Origin: Moniliophthora roreri
Taxonomy: Eukaryota > Basidiomycota > Agaricomycetes > Agaricales > Marasmiaceae
Assembly (NCBI GenBank): GCA_001466705.2
Contig: LATX02000206.1
Coordinates: 408,312-472,311 of the forward strand
Reading direction: 5' to 3'
DNA length: 64,000 nt
In this document: positions 30,092-41,243 of the stretch, piece by piece
Position numbering within the stretch: the first letter of the stretch is position 1
How the letters are laid out: each line of letters begins with the position of its first letter
Notes under the pieces: generated by a model
What the model saw: the letters and a program-made list of their open reading frames with translations, nothing else
What the model was told of the DNA's origin: nothing
The model's database searches: none
Made by a program: the position numbers and the translations under genes

Positions 30092-30773
30092 AAAACACGT
30101 CCCCTTATATACCCTACAACATAAATAATCTAATATATCTGTCACACATACAAATAAAACTGAGTCGGGTGCTAAATATTATATAAACTGAGCTGCGTTT
30201 GGTAATTTCTCTGTCACAGTGTCCAATTGTAGTCAGGCTTCATAGCCATAATCTCTTTTATTCTTTTTCTATGACAATTGCGCAGTCTCCTGACACTAAT
30301 CGTTTGCAATTTCCTCGATCAAACAGCTCTCCTTCCGACTCCATTTGAAAATATTATACTTCCATGCCACTCCACATGGTTCCTTCCTTCTCTGTCTATT
30401 GTCATCTGCTCTGTGGACGTGTAATATGCTTCCATTTCTCCTCTAAAGCATATGCGTAAGCTTAGCTGTGCTATCTTCTCGTCATACAGCTTTGTCTTCC
30501 GCTTTCCGTGATACAGGCACCTTTTCGGTAACTGATCATCTATTTCATTCCTCTAATTTGATTATCAGTATCTCAAGTATCCCCCGCCGATAATTTGTCA
30601 TTCTCTGTTTCATATCCATTTCTCGGTAATATTCTCGTTGATGTATCATCAAAGGCTTTTATTCTTCCTTCAAGTCGGGTGTGGTTTGAAAATATTGTTA
30701 AAAATTAAAATATTCCCTTTGGTATGCTTTCGATAGAGAGGTGTGATGTGGTGTGTTTCTCTACAGGTTTCGG
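30092..30773. repeat. Small contig, diverged allele or paralogue of 27404-28050
   Basis: Follows 27404-28050 closely but has scattered single-base changes, mostly C/T, and an extra block of about 50 bases around 30392-30440 (contains CTGTCTATTGTCATCTGC). The corresponding block is also present in the 43-44 kb copy in altered form, so the 27.6-kb copy probably has a deletion. Confidence 0.6.
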
Positions 30774-30774
30774 N

Positions 30775-33288
30775 TTTTTCTATGACGATTGCGCAGTCTC
30801 CTGACACTAATCGTTTGCAATTTCCTCGATCAAACAGCTCTCCTTCCGACTCTGTTTGAAAATATTATACTTCCATGCCACTCCGCATAGTTCCTTCCTT
30901 CCATTTCTCCTCTAAAGTGTACACGTAAGCTTAGCTGTGCTATCTTCTCATCATACAGCTTTGTCTTCTGCTTTCCATGATACAGGCACCTTTTCGGTAA
31001 CCGATCATCTATTTCATTCCTCTAATTTGATTATCAGTATCTTGAGTATCCCCTGCCAATAATTTGTCATTCTCTGTTTCATATCTGTTTCTTGGTAATA
31101 TTCTCATTGATGTATCATCAAAGGCTTTTATTCTTCCTTCAAGTCGGGTGTAGTTTGAAAATATTGTTAAAAATTAAAATATTCCCTTTGGTATGCTTTT
31201 GATAGAGAGGTGTGATGTGGTGTGTTTCCCTACAGGTTTCGGGATGCTCCTCTGTGTTCAGATTCACTGTTTATTTTCATACTAGCAGTGGTCGGGTACT
31301 CTTGTATAGCCTACCATCAACCATTACTCTGCTAATATTTTGTATCCTTCTCTACTACTCGCTTTGACTAGCTGCTCAGGGCTCACACTAGTCCTCAATT
31401 CCCTTGTATATGTCATTTTCAACCATAAAAGTGCAAAATATTCTCTATTTGCGTGTGAAATAAAAGGTAAAAGTTATGCATATCATCTCCCCCCAACTAA
31501 AGAAAAGGATTGTCCCCAATCCATTAATATTATGGGTGAAACATGGGACTCTCTTAATACCGCATCTCCTGATATGAAATAACCACCCTCTTGTAGGTCT
31601 TTTCAAGCTCTGTCCAATGATACTAAAATCTCTCTCTGGGATTTCTTTATCTTATCTTTATCTCTTCTGCATCAATTTCTCTTGCCTTTTCCATAACATT
31701 GGATGATCTTCATAGCCATGCATTCGAAGTCTGCTTCCAATACTCAGTGTTAGGTTGTTCTTCCATTACTATCAGGTTTCTCATAGCCAAATTCAGGAAG
31801 GTCATTTTCTTCTATATCCTTCTCGTTCTATTCACTTAAATATTTTCAGATCGATCTTCGACAAATATTTAAGTAGAGTCCATTTCAAACTTGGATTATC
31901 TTTTCCTCTTTCTTCCTTTCCTCTTACTCAACATGACTCATAAAGCCAAGAGCAAGTCCACTGCCACTCCCATTGCCTCTTTCTTGAAGTTGAAGGAAGT
32001 CTCCCTTCCTCAACTCTCAACAATAAATGCCGCTGCGCTCAGCATCCTTCACCTCCACTGCGTGTTGCTCTTCTCTATCTGTCATAATGTCTGGCATCAC
32101 CTTGAGGGCAAGTCTTCCCCCTTTGCTGATGTGTCTGCCTTGGCAAATTTCACATTTCCAGCTATGAAAACCCCTCTGGTACGTCTTAGTCATTATTCCT
32201 TCTCTAGGTTTCCTTTTACTAACATTATTCTTCTCTAGGTTTCGCTCGACGAATTTTGTGGACATTTTTGGTTTCCCCAAACTTTCATGTGTCTCCTCAT
32301 GTTGGCCCTCCAACTCCTCAAGCATCTTGATTCTTGTTTCTCTATTACCATCCCCGACGACCTCTACAGTGCTTTCCCTTCCAAATTGTGTTTTCATTTC
32401 TGGAAGCACACTTTAAGCCTTAAGGTACGTTCTCTTATCCAATTGTTCTTTTTCTCTTTCTTATAAATATTATTATTTTGTTTTCAGCCTCTAGATCCTT
32501 CCACTCATTTCCCCTCCATAGAAGAAATCTTGGCCGGATACGATCCCGACTGAAATGTCCCCGACATCAACAATGACATTGAAATCTCCAATCACGAAGA
32601 CTCCGACAGCAGCGATGAAGATGGCTCTGGTGATGAAGACGCTGTCGAAGTGAAGTCCTCCAAACATCCTATTCATTCTATTAAGCCTCCCACTCGTGCT
32701 ACTCCTATCGTCGAAGTGGTACGTGTACTCATTCTAATAATATTCTCTTTCTATTTCTCATATTCTTTCTCATAGCCGGCCCGCTCCAGTGGCTCTAGTA
32801 AAACTAAGCAGAAGGTGAGTTTCATCCTTTATGGAACCCTCTCTAAGCTTAATATTTACCCCTCCATAGTCTCGACCAGCCACTTCTTCTTCTTCTCAAG
32901 TAAATATCAAGACGGTAATATGTCAAACCTAGAAAAGACCCACTTTTATTCATTTTACACTATTTCTGAATTGGAACACTTTAATATGACATGAGATAAC
33001 AGGTAATAAGGACTAGAGTGAGCCCAGTCTGCTAGTCATTGCCTTAGAGAAGCGGTGGTACCTTAGAAAGTACAAAGAGCTATATGATATGCTATACAGA
33101 GGTGTCTAAGCTGTACTTTCTAACCTATCTAAGTATCAGATCCAAAGCGGATCACTTCCAAAACCTGTAGGGAATCTAACTATGGCCCAATAAACGCATT
33201 GGCTAGTTAACCAAGCTCTCAAAAGTGCTATCAATGGGATTTTAACTTCTACTTTACTTTTCTATGACATCTGCAAAGTGCAAGCTGC
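30775..33288. repeat. Contig-overlap duplicate of 27577-30090 (offset 3198)
   Basis: The block repeats 27577-30090 essentially base for base, including the spliced gene (second copy 31933-32899). It starts exactly at the join at 30774, and its source ends exactly at the join at 30091. It is best read as the same genomic locus assembled twice. Confidence 0.8.
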
Positions 33289-33640
33289 AGTCAAACAGTA
33301 CAGAGGTACTTAGAGGAGACATCAAAACAGAAAGACAACTTAGAACAGGAACGATCATAGAACGATCCTCCTCCGAAGTCAATATACGGATCAGAGTCAA
33401 AGCAGGTGATCTCTTAATAAAGAATTCACTGGCGGCTAAACAATATGCAATGAGCAAACTAGGTACAAAGCCTGCTTGGAAAGACAGAAATCACTTCTGA
33501 AGGACATCCACTACCTACAGACAGATACAACGAGACATATGAAGAATATCTAATGTGCAAGAAATCCTAAATAAGACTGAGCGTGCATTGTCAAAGGAGA
33601 TCGGAACAATAACAGCGTGTTCCGACCTTGGAAAATTTGG
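33289..33640 (+). other. Weak coding-like tract, unassigned
   Basis: A 78-codon plus frame ending at 33500 is basic and hydrophilic (EVLRGDIKTERQLRTGTII, LLIKNSLAAKQYAM) but shows no known domain. It could be a retroelement fragment. Confidence 0.2.
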
Positions 33641-34588
33641 CATCTAGGCCACTGCCGATGTGCAGATACTAGAAAAGGGAAATGCTGTCAAAAGACAGGA
33701 CGGATACAGCCATCCGCTTGTAGATACCCAACTTAGAAAAGAGAAAATACAAATTATAGAGTCTAGAACACCTGGAGGCATAGATACCTTTGTCATTTCC
33801 TGAATTATCGGACATTATTTATAATTTTCTGTAGATATATTCCTTGGACTGTATATAAGGACAGCTAGATATTTGTAGATACTCAAGTAACTCTGCCCCC
33901 TCTGATTGTGAATACATGACAAGTTTGTTTGGTGTATAAATTTGTGTGCCATTCCAGTTTTGCTTCCTCACTTCAGGCCCTGGAGATTGGTCCTGAGTGA
34001 CTCCAGAGAGATAGAAATCTGATAACGAACTTGCATCATAAGAGATAAGAGTAACATCTTGAGTGCGTTATAGCACTTTTCTAAGAGAAACTTTACACCA
34101 AGAAGGAGCCTTGGGCACTTGGAGTGTGGCCTGTGTGTGTATCAGGTTGTGACACACTTAGAGTCTTAGCAAGGGGTGTGCCTGCACTGAACTCTTTGTA
34201 GAAATTGGTCTAGGACCTTTTCCAGTACACTGTGTGCTGTAGTTATCTTGAAGAAGTCTTGAACTCTGTAGGGTCAGACTATATTGGCTATTGAGTCTTT
34301 GTACAGGACTGTAGCTCTTGTGTTTGTGCTTTGTGCGCCGTGTTCTTTGTGTTTTGTGTGTGTGTTTGTGATATAAAACATTTTAAAACCATATATACTC
34401 CTCTGGAGGTGAACACTTTGAAGTAGAACACTTCAATAAGAGAGAATCAACCTAGCTAAGAGTTTTGTTGGCATTCTAAGTGCAGTAACTCTGATCATGT
34501 CAATCCACACTTGCACAACAAACTGAGTTAGACTTTTGGAGGTTATCTTTTTGGGTAGTTTTCCACTAGTCTTATCTTAGACAAATTA
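33641..34588 (+). repeat. Dispersed repeat R, LTR-like, copy 1
   Basis: Contains a TATATAAGG box near 33853. From about 34068 onward it is repeated at 46631-47083. Both copies end with CTTATCTTAGACAAATTA and then meet unrelated sequence; here that is the truncated chromodomain of element D. Composition suggests an LTR of another retrotransposon family (perhaps Copia), but no clear TG...CA ends or target duplication were found. Confidence 0.45.
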
Positions 34589-37500
34589 TCGTAACCCGTG
34601 TACAACACCAAAAATTCTTAAGGTTGCTTCTTGAGTCTATGTCCAATAATCACTTCCACTTCATATTCTTTGAATCCTTCTATCAGATCTGGGAGTGGTT
34701 CCATAAAGCTAGGCCCATAAGCCTCCATTTCTTTAAACAGCATAAGAAGAGCCGCATGGAAAACAGGGTGGATTCTCCATTGATGCAGTAGGTCTAGCCA
34801 ATACATAATGGGTTCTAAAACTTCAATGATCTTGAACAGCCCTTCTCGTTTCAGGGCTAATTTCTTGGTCGGGTATCCTATGGCCAGGTTCTTCCCTTCT
34901 AACCATACCTTCTGTCCCACAACAAATGTCTCCAGCTTCTGTTTTTCTCATCTTATCATCCACTGTCGTGCAAGTTCTAACAAGCTGGCAGTTTCTTCCC
35001 TGATTCTCTTCAGCTCCTGGAGTCGTTTCTCTACTGATGGAATACTGGTTCATTCGAACACTGTCAGGAAGGCTCTTGGGTGGTATCCCATCATCATAAA
35101 GAAAGGGGATTTCTTGAGTACTGAATGGGTCCTATTATTATGTGCGAACTCGGCTAACAGGAGGTATTCCTTCCACCTCGTCTGTTCTTTCGAGCAGAAA
35201 ATATGGAGGTATACCTCAATTTCCTGATTAACTTGTTCAGTTTCTCTGTCAGTTTGTGGATGAAAGGCTGTGCTCATTGAGTGTTTGATGGACAACTGTC
35301 TCCCCATTTCTTGGAATACTTCCCCTGTGAATCTGGGGTCTCGATCAGATATAATACAATCTGAAAGTCCAAAGCATCTGTACACATGTTGAATTAGTAG
35401 TTCTGCTATTTTCATAGCATCTAATGTCTTCATGCATGGTGTAAAAATTACCCCCTTCATAGAGGAGTGGTCCACCATGACAAGAATAGAATCCATGCCA
35501 TCACATTCTGGAAGGTCTGTAATGAGGTCCATTGTACAAACTTGGAAAGAGAAGGAGTTTGGAGTCAGGTGTAGTGGTTGAATGGAGGTCTTCGTTGGGT
35601 GCATGTTGATTTTCAATTGTTGGCATGGTACACAGCCATCTACGAAGCTTTTGATGAATTTAGCCATTCCTGGCCACCAAGAGTCCCTCTGAACCTGTTC
35701 TAGTGTATTCCATTGTCCCAGATGGCCTACACTTGGGGTCTCATGCACTGCTCGTACAACGTTTCGTCGGATTTCAGTGTCGTTTGGTACATAAACCTGT
35801 TCCTTGAAGAAGAGCAATCCATTGTCGATTCTCCAGTCTGACAATGCAGATTTGATTAGTGGCATGCCTTGGTGAAGCAACTGCTTTAAGGCTGACTTAT
35901 GGAAGTCATCTGGGCCCAATTGTTCCACAATCTCAGTTTTTAGTTCTAAATTGATCCCTTTTACAAAGAGCCTCTCTGGCAAAAGGATTACATTCTCGTT
36001 ATTGGTATCTTCGTTTTCCCACTTGTTGCTTTGTCATGATAAGGCATCCACTTGAGTGAGTGATTTCTCTAGTACGTGAACTAAGGCAAGGTTGAATTCT
36101 GACAGGAATAGACTCCATCTGGCCTGTCTTCTGTTGAGTTTCTGGGCTGTCTGAAAGTATGTAAGGTTCTTGTGATCAGATAAGATCACCACCTTGTATT
36201 TTCCTCCCATCAAGTAGTGTCACCATTCTGTTAGGGCTCATACTAATGCCAACAACTCTTGATTATAGATCTTATAGTTCTGCTCTGTTGGAGATGGCAA
36301 CTTTGATAAATATCCATATGGGTGCCACTCGCCATCTGCCTCCTGCTGACGAAGTACTGCTCCCATAGCCCATTTGGAGGCATCTGCTTCTATGATGAAA
36401 GGCTTGTCCGTGTCAGGCATGAGAAGTACTGGTTCTGAAAGGAATTTCTTTTTGAGAAGGTCAAAGGTGATTTGGCATGCCATTGTCCATTCGAACTTCT
36501 GTGCTTTCTTCATGAGATCATTGAGCAGTCGAGTTAGTTGCATGTATTTCCCAATAAATTTCTGGTAGAAATTCCTGAACCCTAGAAAGGCACATACTCC
36601 TTTTACTATCTTGGGTGGTTCCCATCACTATGTACGAGGTGTTCTTTTCATGCTATTAATACAAAGGAAATACACTCAGAATACTGCTATATATTTCATT
36701 CTAGACAACACTCAGAAAACTCTATTAGTTTCAAGCTATTATCATATATTGAAAACAGCAAGCATATTCTGTATTTTCTAATAATTTTATAACAATGAAA
36801 TTATAAAATTATCCTTTAGTTTTCTAATTACAAATATACTAGATTTTCTGCCTTATAAAATAGTGAGAAAACATTCAGAAAATAAATATAAAATTTTGAA
36901 TATTATATCAAGGAAAATATGTTAAATACAAAAGGAAAATTATATGAAAACTATCTGAAAACTGCTGTAAGATATAGTATTTCCACATGATTTTCCTACT
37001 ATTTTCCTAGTGTTTTCCTAGTGTTTTCTCTGACTTTCCCACAATAAAAAATTTGGAATTTTTATCTTATCTTATCAGCATTTTCTGAGTATTTTCAACC
37101 AGAGAAAATTTCATGTTTTCTCAGCATGGAAATTATTCTAATATATTGTATTGTCTATTAATTCTCAGAATTTGAAAATTCTATATTTTTTGCTATTAAA
37201 AATTTAGCATCCTCCAGACATATTCTTGTTGAGGAGACACAATTAAAATTTAGAATTTATAAATGCTTTTTTGAAAATCTTCTTTGCAAGAAGATTAAGT
37301 GTTTTCTCAATCAGAAAACCATGTTAAAAGAACACCTCGTACGTAGTGCATTCTGCTATTCCTGCAAGCTTTAGGGGATCCATCACTACATGACCAGGTT
37401 GGATTACCATTTCCAGAAACACGACTTCCGTGACATCAAATTTGCACTTCTCAGGTTTGAAGTAAAGGTCATGTTCTCTGATCCAATGCATTAGTCTCTT

Positions 37501-38697
37501 GGTACGTTCCTGATGTTCCTTTCGATTCCTGGAGAAGAGGAGGATGTCATCCATATAGACCACACACCATCCTTCATCGATGAAGTCAGAGAGAATGTCA
37601 TTTATGAAGGCCTGGAATGTTGCTGGTGAATTACTTAATCTGAAGAACATAACCATAGGTTCGAACAGTCCACGGTTCGTCTTAAAGATGGCTTTCCACT
37701 GATCTCCGTCCTTGATCCTGATGTTATTGTAACCATTTCGGAGGTCCAGTTTTGTGAAGACGTTCACTCCCTTTAGTTTGTCAAGAAGTTCTGATATCAG
37801 AGGCAGCAGGTAAGCATTCTTCACCATTCCTTCGTTCAGTTCTTGATAATCCTGCATGGGCCTCAACACTCCTTTTTCTTTTTTTGCTACAAAGAAGAAG
37901 GGAGAGGCCATTGGTGATTTCAACTTCCAAATGTAACCTTTACAGAAGTTGTCTTCTAGAAATTTGTCCTGTTCCTTTTGTTCCACTGGGCTTAGAGGAT
38001 AGAGCTTGCAATTCCAGGGTACAAAGTCCAGTTTCAGTTCTATGGCATGGTCATAGGTTCAAGAAGGAGGAAAACATTCTGATTTTCCTTTTTCAAAGTG
38101 ATCTTGGTATCTCTGTAGATAAGAGGGGATCAAGTCATCTATCTCCCTCTTAATCTCCTGTTGTTGATGCGCCAATTCCTGAGAAGCTGTAATTTTTGCA
38201 CCAATCAAGACTTCTGCAGGGGTGTTATCAAGTATGCCCATGAACTTCTTGATCTGTAGTTTCTGCCTTGGTAAAAACTGAATTTCTCCAGTTTCCCAAT
38301 TGATTTGAGGGTTGTGGTAGTGAAGCCAGAGGAGCCCTAGAATCATGTCTTCATCTCTGATTCCTGATATTATGAAGTTTTCCCTGAACTCCTTATCCAC
38401 TATCTTGAACTCGAGTTCTACCATGTGTGAGATCCATGCTGTTTTGTTCGGCATTCCATTGACATTGAATACTTTAATCTTCTCTGGAAGCTGGATCCAT
38501 CTTTTCTCTAGTTTTCCTGCTAAGGCCATACTGATAAATTGTCCTCCTGCTCCTGAGTCTAGTAGAGCCTGGGTTTCAATGATTTGAGTTTCCACTTAGT
38601 ACTGGAGAGGAATATGCATAGAATTTCAATCCATTTTAGCTAGTACAAAGTGTGAAACAATTAAGGGCAGTGGAGACATTGTCCTCTTCTGCTGCTT
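34589..38697 (-). pseudogene. Element D pol, truncated in chromodomain and split by CACTA MITE
   Basis: Protease ALLDSGAGGQFIS (38570-38520 region). RT has [16 protein letters not shown] and [12 protein letters not shown], interrupted at GIAEW by the CACTA element 36626-37348. RNase H has [16 protein letters not shown]. Integrase has HLGQWNTLEQVQRDSWWPGM, CVPCQQLK and TEQVNQEIE. The C-terminal module and the start of a chromodomain follow. The chromodomain is cut at 34588 by repeat R, so ORF3, ORF4 and the 3' LTR are missing. Several in-frame stops and an indel near 34960-35060. The family is close to element A but far more diverged. Confidence 0.85.
36626..37348. mobile_element. CACTA-type MITE copy 2, 723 bp, TSD CAT
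   Basis: Termini CACTATGTACGAGGTGTTCTTTT and AAAAGAACACCTCGTACGTAGTG, flanked by CAT at 36623-36625 and 37349-37351. Removing it and one CAT rejoins the RT codons for GIAEWEPPK of element D. No coding capacity; AT-rich with GAAAA/TTTTC tracts. Confidence 0.9.
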
Positions 38698-40063
38698 CAA
38701 AAACCCTCTTGCTCCATAAGGTCGATCAACATGTTTTTCTCTTCTTCCGTTTGGTCATTAACTAGTGCCCTAATCTTGGCAAACCTTTCTTCCTTCAAAA
38801 GCTTCCTTGGTTCTTCCTTCTTCTTTTCTTCCTTCTTTACAACATCTGGACAATCCCTTATTTGGTGTCCTCCCCTTCCACATCGAAAGCATAAGCCTTT
38901 AGCCATGTACTCCTTTTGGTCTATTTCTGAGATTTGTTTGATGGTGACCTCTTCCTTCTTTTGGAAGCTCCATTGTGGTTTCCTTCCATTATCTTCATCC
39001 CACATCTTCCCATACTCCTGGGCCTGTTTATAGCTTTCATCAAAAAGGATCGTGGCATTCATCCAATTCTTGATAGTGGTGGGAGTGCCTTCGGGTCAGG
39101 TCATGATCTTCAAAACCAGGCTTTTAGGTAATTCTTGTTTAAAGGCTACAATCTGTGTGGCGTCATTGTACTCTGTTTGCTTGGCCAAATACAAACACTG
39201 GTATGTGTATTTATCGGCCCTTTCCTTCATTTTCAAATCTCAGAGCTTCAACTGGGCTTCCAGAGCAGTGTCGAGAGGTTCGAATGACGTTTTGAAGTCC
39301 TCCACGAAGTCTCCCCATGAGACCTTTTCTGCATCCACATCAAAGGCAAGCAAAAGGTCTGTTTTCTCATTCTTTCAAAATTCTCCCAGTCTGTCGGTCA
39401 TGTAGAAAAGAAGGAAGAGCTTCTTCATTTGGTCCATAGTGAATGTTTTGGGGTTGAGCGCAATGTATAGCAATACTTCTCATAGAAACTTCTTCACATC
39501 TTTCCTGTGTCCTGTAAAAGCTCTTGGCAACACTGCCTTTACTTCTTTCTCTGCTGCTACCACTTGTACAGGTACTGTAGCACCGATTACTGCTTCAGCT
39601 GTTGAGATGTCCTTGGGTTTGCTTCCCAAAGGTTTCCTATCTTCTGCCATTTCTTCAAGCTGGGGTTGCTTTGTTGATTGGGGGCTGTTCTTCAGTGCAT
39701 GAAGGAGTCATTGAAAGGGGTCTAGTTCCTCTGCTGAGGTCAAGGAGGTATTCAATGTATCTGATTCAGGCCTCTTCAGTGTAGTAGGCAATGGTTCTTC
39801 TTCAGATCTGATCTCCTCTGATCCAATCATGATGGATAATGGGGTCAAGGTTCTCTTTGTTTCAGAGTGTTCTTGGTGTCTCTGTCAGTGGCCAACTTGT
39901 TGGCAATAGCAATGGCGAGGTGGTTAACAGTTCCTTGCGGAATGCTCTGGTTAATGGTGGGATCGCTTGTCCACCGGGATTCGATATGGATTGGGTTTGT
40001 AACCCATGCCGGCGCTCTTCTGCCTCCATGATGTCTTTCTCCAATTGGGATTCCATCCATAGT
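38697..40063 (-). pseudogene. Element D gag with CCHC knuckle
   Basis: Starts ATG (MESQLEKDIMEAEERRHGLQ) at about 40056. The SISNPGGQAIPPLTRAF block follows, then capsid-like AVLPRAFTGHRKDVKKFL and FKTSFEPLDTALEAQLKL. The knuckle is CFRCGRGGHQIRDC and the end is DLMEQEGF before the GGGTTTTTGA frameshift motif. Several in-frame stops interrupt the middle. Its first part is duplicated across the join at 41243. Confidence 0.8.
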
Positions 40064-40115
40064 GGTGTCTTGTTCTTCTAGGTGATGCCTGAACCTGGAT
40101 AGGTTGGCAATCGAT

Positions 40116-40126
40116 CAGCTTGACCT
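40116..40126 (-). promoter_or_regulatory. Element D primer-binding site
   Basis: AGGTCAAGCTG on the minus strand, 2 nt from the LTR. It is perfectly complementary to CAGCTTGACCT within the D LTR (40282-40292 region). Confidence 0.65.
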
Positions 40127-40128
40127 TG

Positions 40129-40565
40129 TGTTACATTACTTGCACAGCAACATCAACTAACCACTTATAAAAGGTAAAACTCTTTGCAAGCAGCTTCAAG
40201 TTCAAGTTAGAGTTTGTCCAGCAGATGCTGAAGTTCAGAGATCCTTCAATCAATTGGCTGTGACACAAGTATAAATTAACCAGGTCAAGCTGAGGACTCA
40301 GAGTTCTAGCTTGAGCATTTAAATACGTTACAACCTGTCATGTAATCTACATTATACAAACGTCCGATGACTACGATGATATAGTAATAAATACCAACAC
40401 AGTCAGGATATAGCTAAATGTTCTGATAGACAAAGGGGGCTAGAAAGGTGTAATAAGTCTGATGATAAAGAAGCATAAATGTTCTGATAGGAAAAGGGGG
40501 GCTGGGAAGGTGTACATGTCTGATCAAAGGGGAAACATAGGTAACAGGGTAAGAAAAACATAACA
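40129..40565 (-). repeat. Element D 5' LTR, 437 bp
   Basis: Ends TGTTACATTACTTGCAC and AAACATAACA. A TATTTAAATG box lies 33 nt upstream of CAGCTTGACCT on the minus strand. The right flank is the ORF4 relic of a plus-strand element. A second assembly copy is at 42589-43025. Confidence 0.85.
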
Positions 40566-40717
40566 CCTGCTGCAAACAATTTAACAATAGATTTAGGTGA
40601 ACTGGAAGAGGTGATGACTTTCTTTTTTGTAGGATGACGACTGGAATTTCATGGCAAATGGTTAGTTGGACAGAGAAGTATTTCAAATGCAGATATCTGA
40701 GCATAGAACAGGGGTAA
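40566..40717 (+). pseudogene. ORF4 tail relic and polypurine tract of a plus-strand element (G)
   Basis: Translation contains EEVMTFFFVG and, after a stop, FHGKWLVGQRSISN, related to WQGEWLIGGQPIALN of B' ORF4. It is followed by AACAGGGGTAA, a purine tract directly before TGTTAC. Element D inserted into this ORF4. A third subfamily thus supports ORF4 as a real component. Confidence 0.5.
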
Positions 40718-40984
40718 TGTTACAAACTTTCTTTTCATACCTTGTACTATCATCCACTCCAGCGCTTCTGTGAGCACTTCATTTCTTTTTGTCTTTTATG
40801 CTACTCATTAACATCTGGACATATCCACTTTCCTGGTTCCCATTTTAGTCTATCTTATCTATTTTCTTCTGTATGATTTCACTCTTCTTTATGATATCAT
40901 CATTGACTTCATTATTCTTTCCAGTTCTATCTGATTCTATCTGCTAAAGATATCTCGCTCTGACCTACGATGTTGACATCCAAA
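40718..40984 (+). repeat. Partial 3' LTR of element G
   Basis: Begins TGTTACAAACTTTC and follows the LTR pattern (CACTCCAGCGCTTC, ACATCTGGACATATCC, TGACTTCATTATTC). It is lost at about 40984, where the dispersed repeat of 26.7 kb begins. Confidence 0.7.
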
Positions 40985-41242
40985 TCAAAACACCAGACTA
41001 TACTGATGCATGTCAGCTACCCTTTTAGTAGACTGATACAATGTTTCTCTTATTGGAAAACATGCCTCTTGCATTAAAAACTAAGCTCTTCCTAGCTTTC
41101 ATTTATATCTCTGGTTTGGGTTACAATCTCAGGTCTCAACTAGCCTGTGCCTCTTGCACAACTAAATAAGCTAGAGCCCAAAGTGGTTGAAAAATACTGA
41201 TTGCTGGTAGCTCTTCTACCTGAACAACAACATCATACACTC
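40985..41242. other. Fragment of the 26-28 kb dispersed repeat
   Basis: Matches 26745-26994 with a few percent divergence, starting TCAAAACACCAGACTATACT. No gene is seen. Confidence 0.6.
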
Positions 41243-41243
41243 N

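Noticed and set aside
27577..33288. Tandem duplication of a 2.5-kb block containing the five-exon gene
   Set aside because: Both copies are bounded exactly by contig joins (30091 and 30774) and are essentially identical, so an unmerged assembly overlap is more likely.
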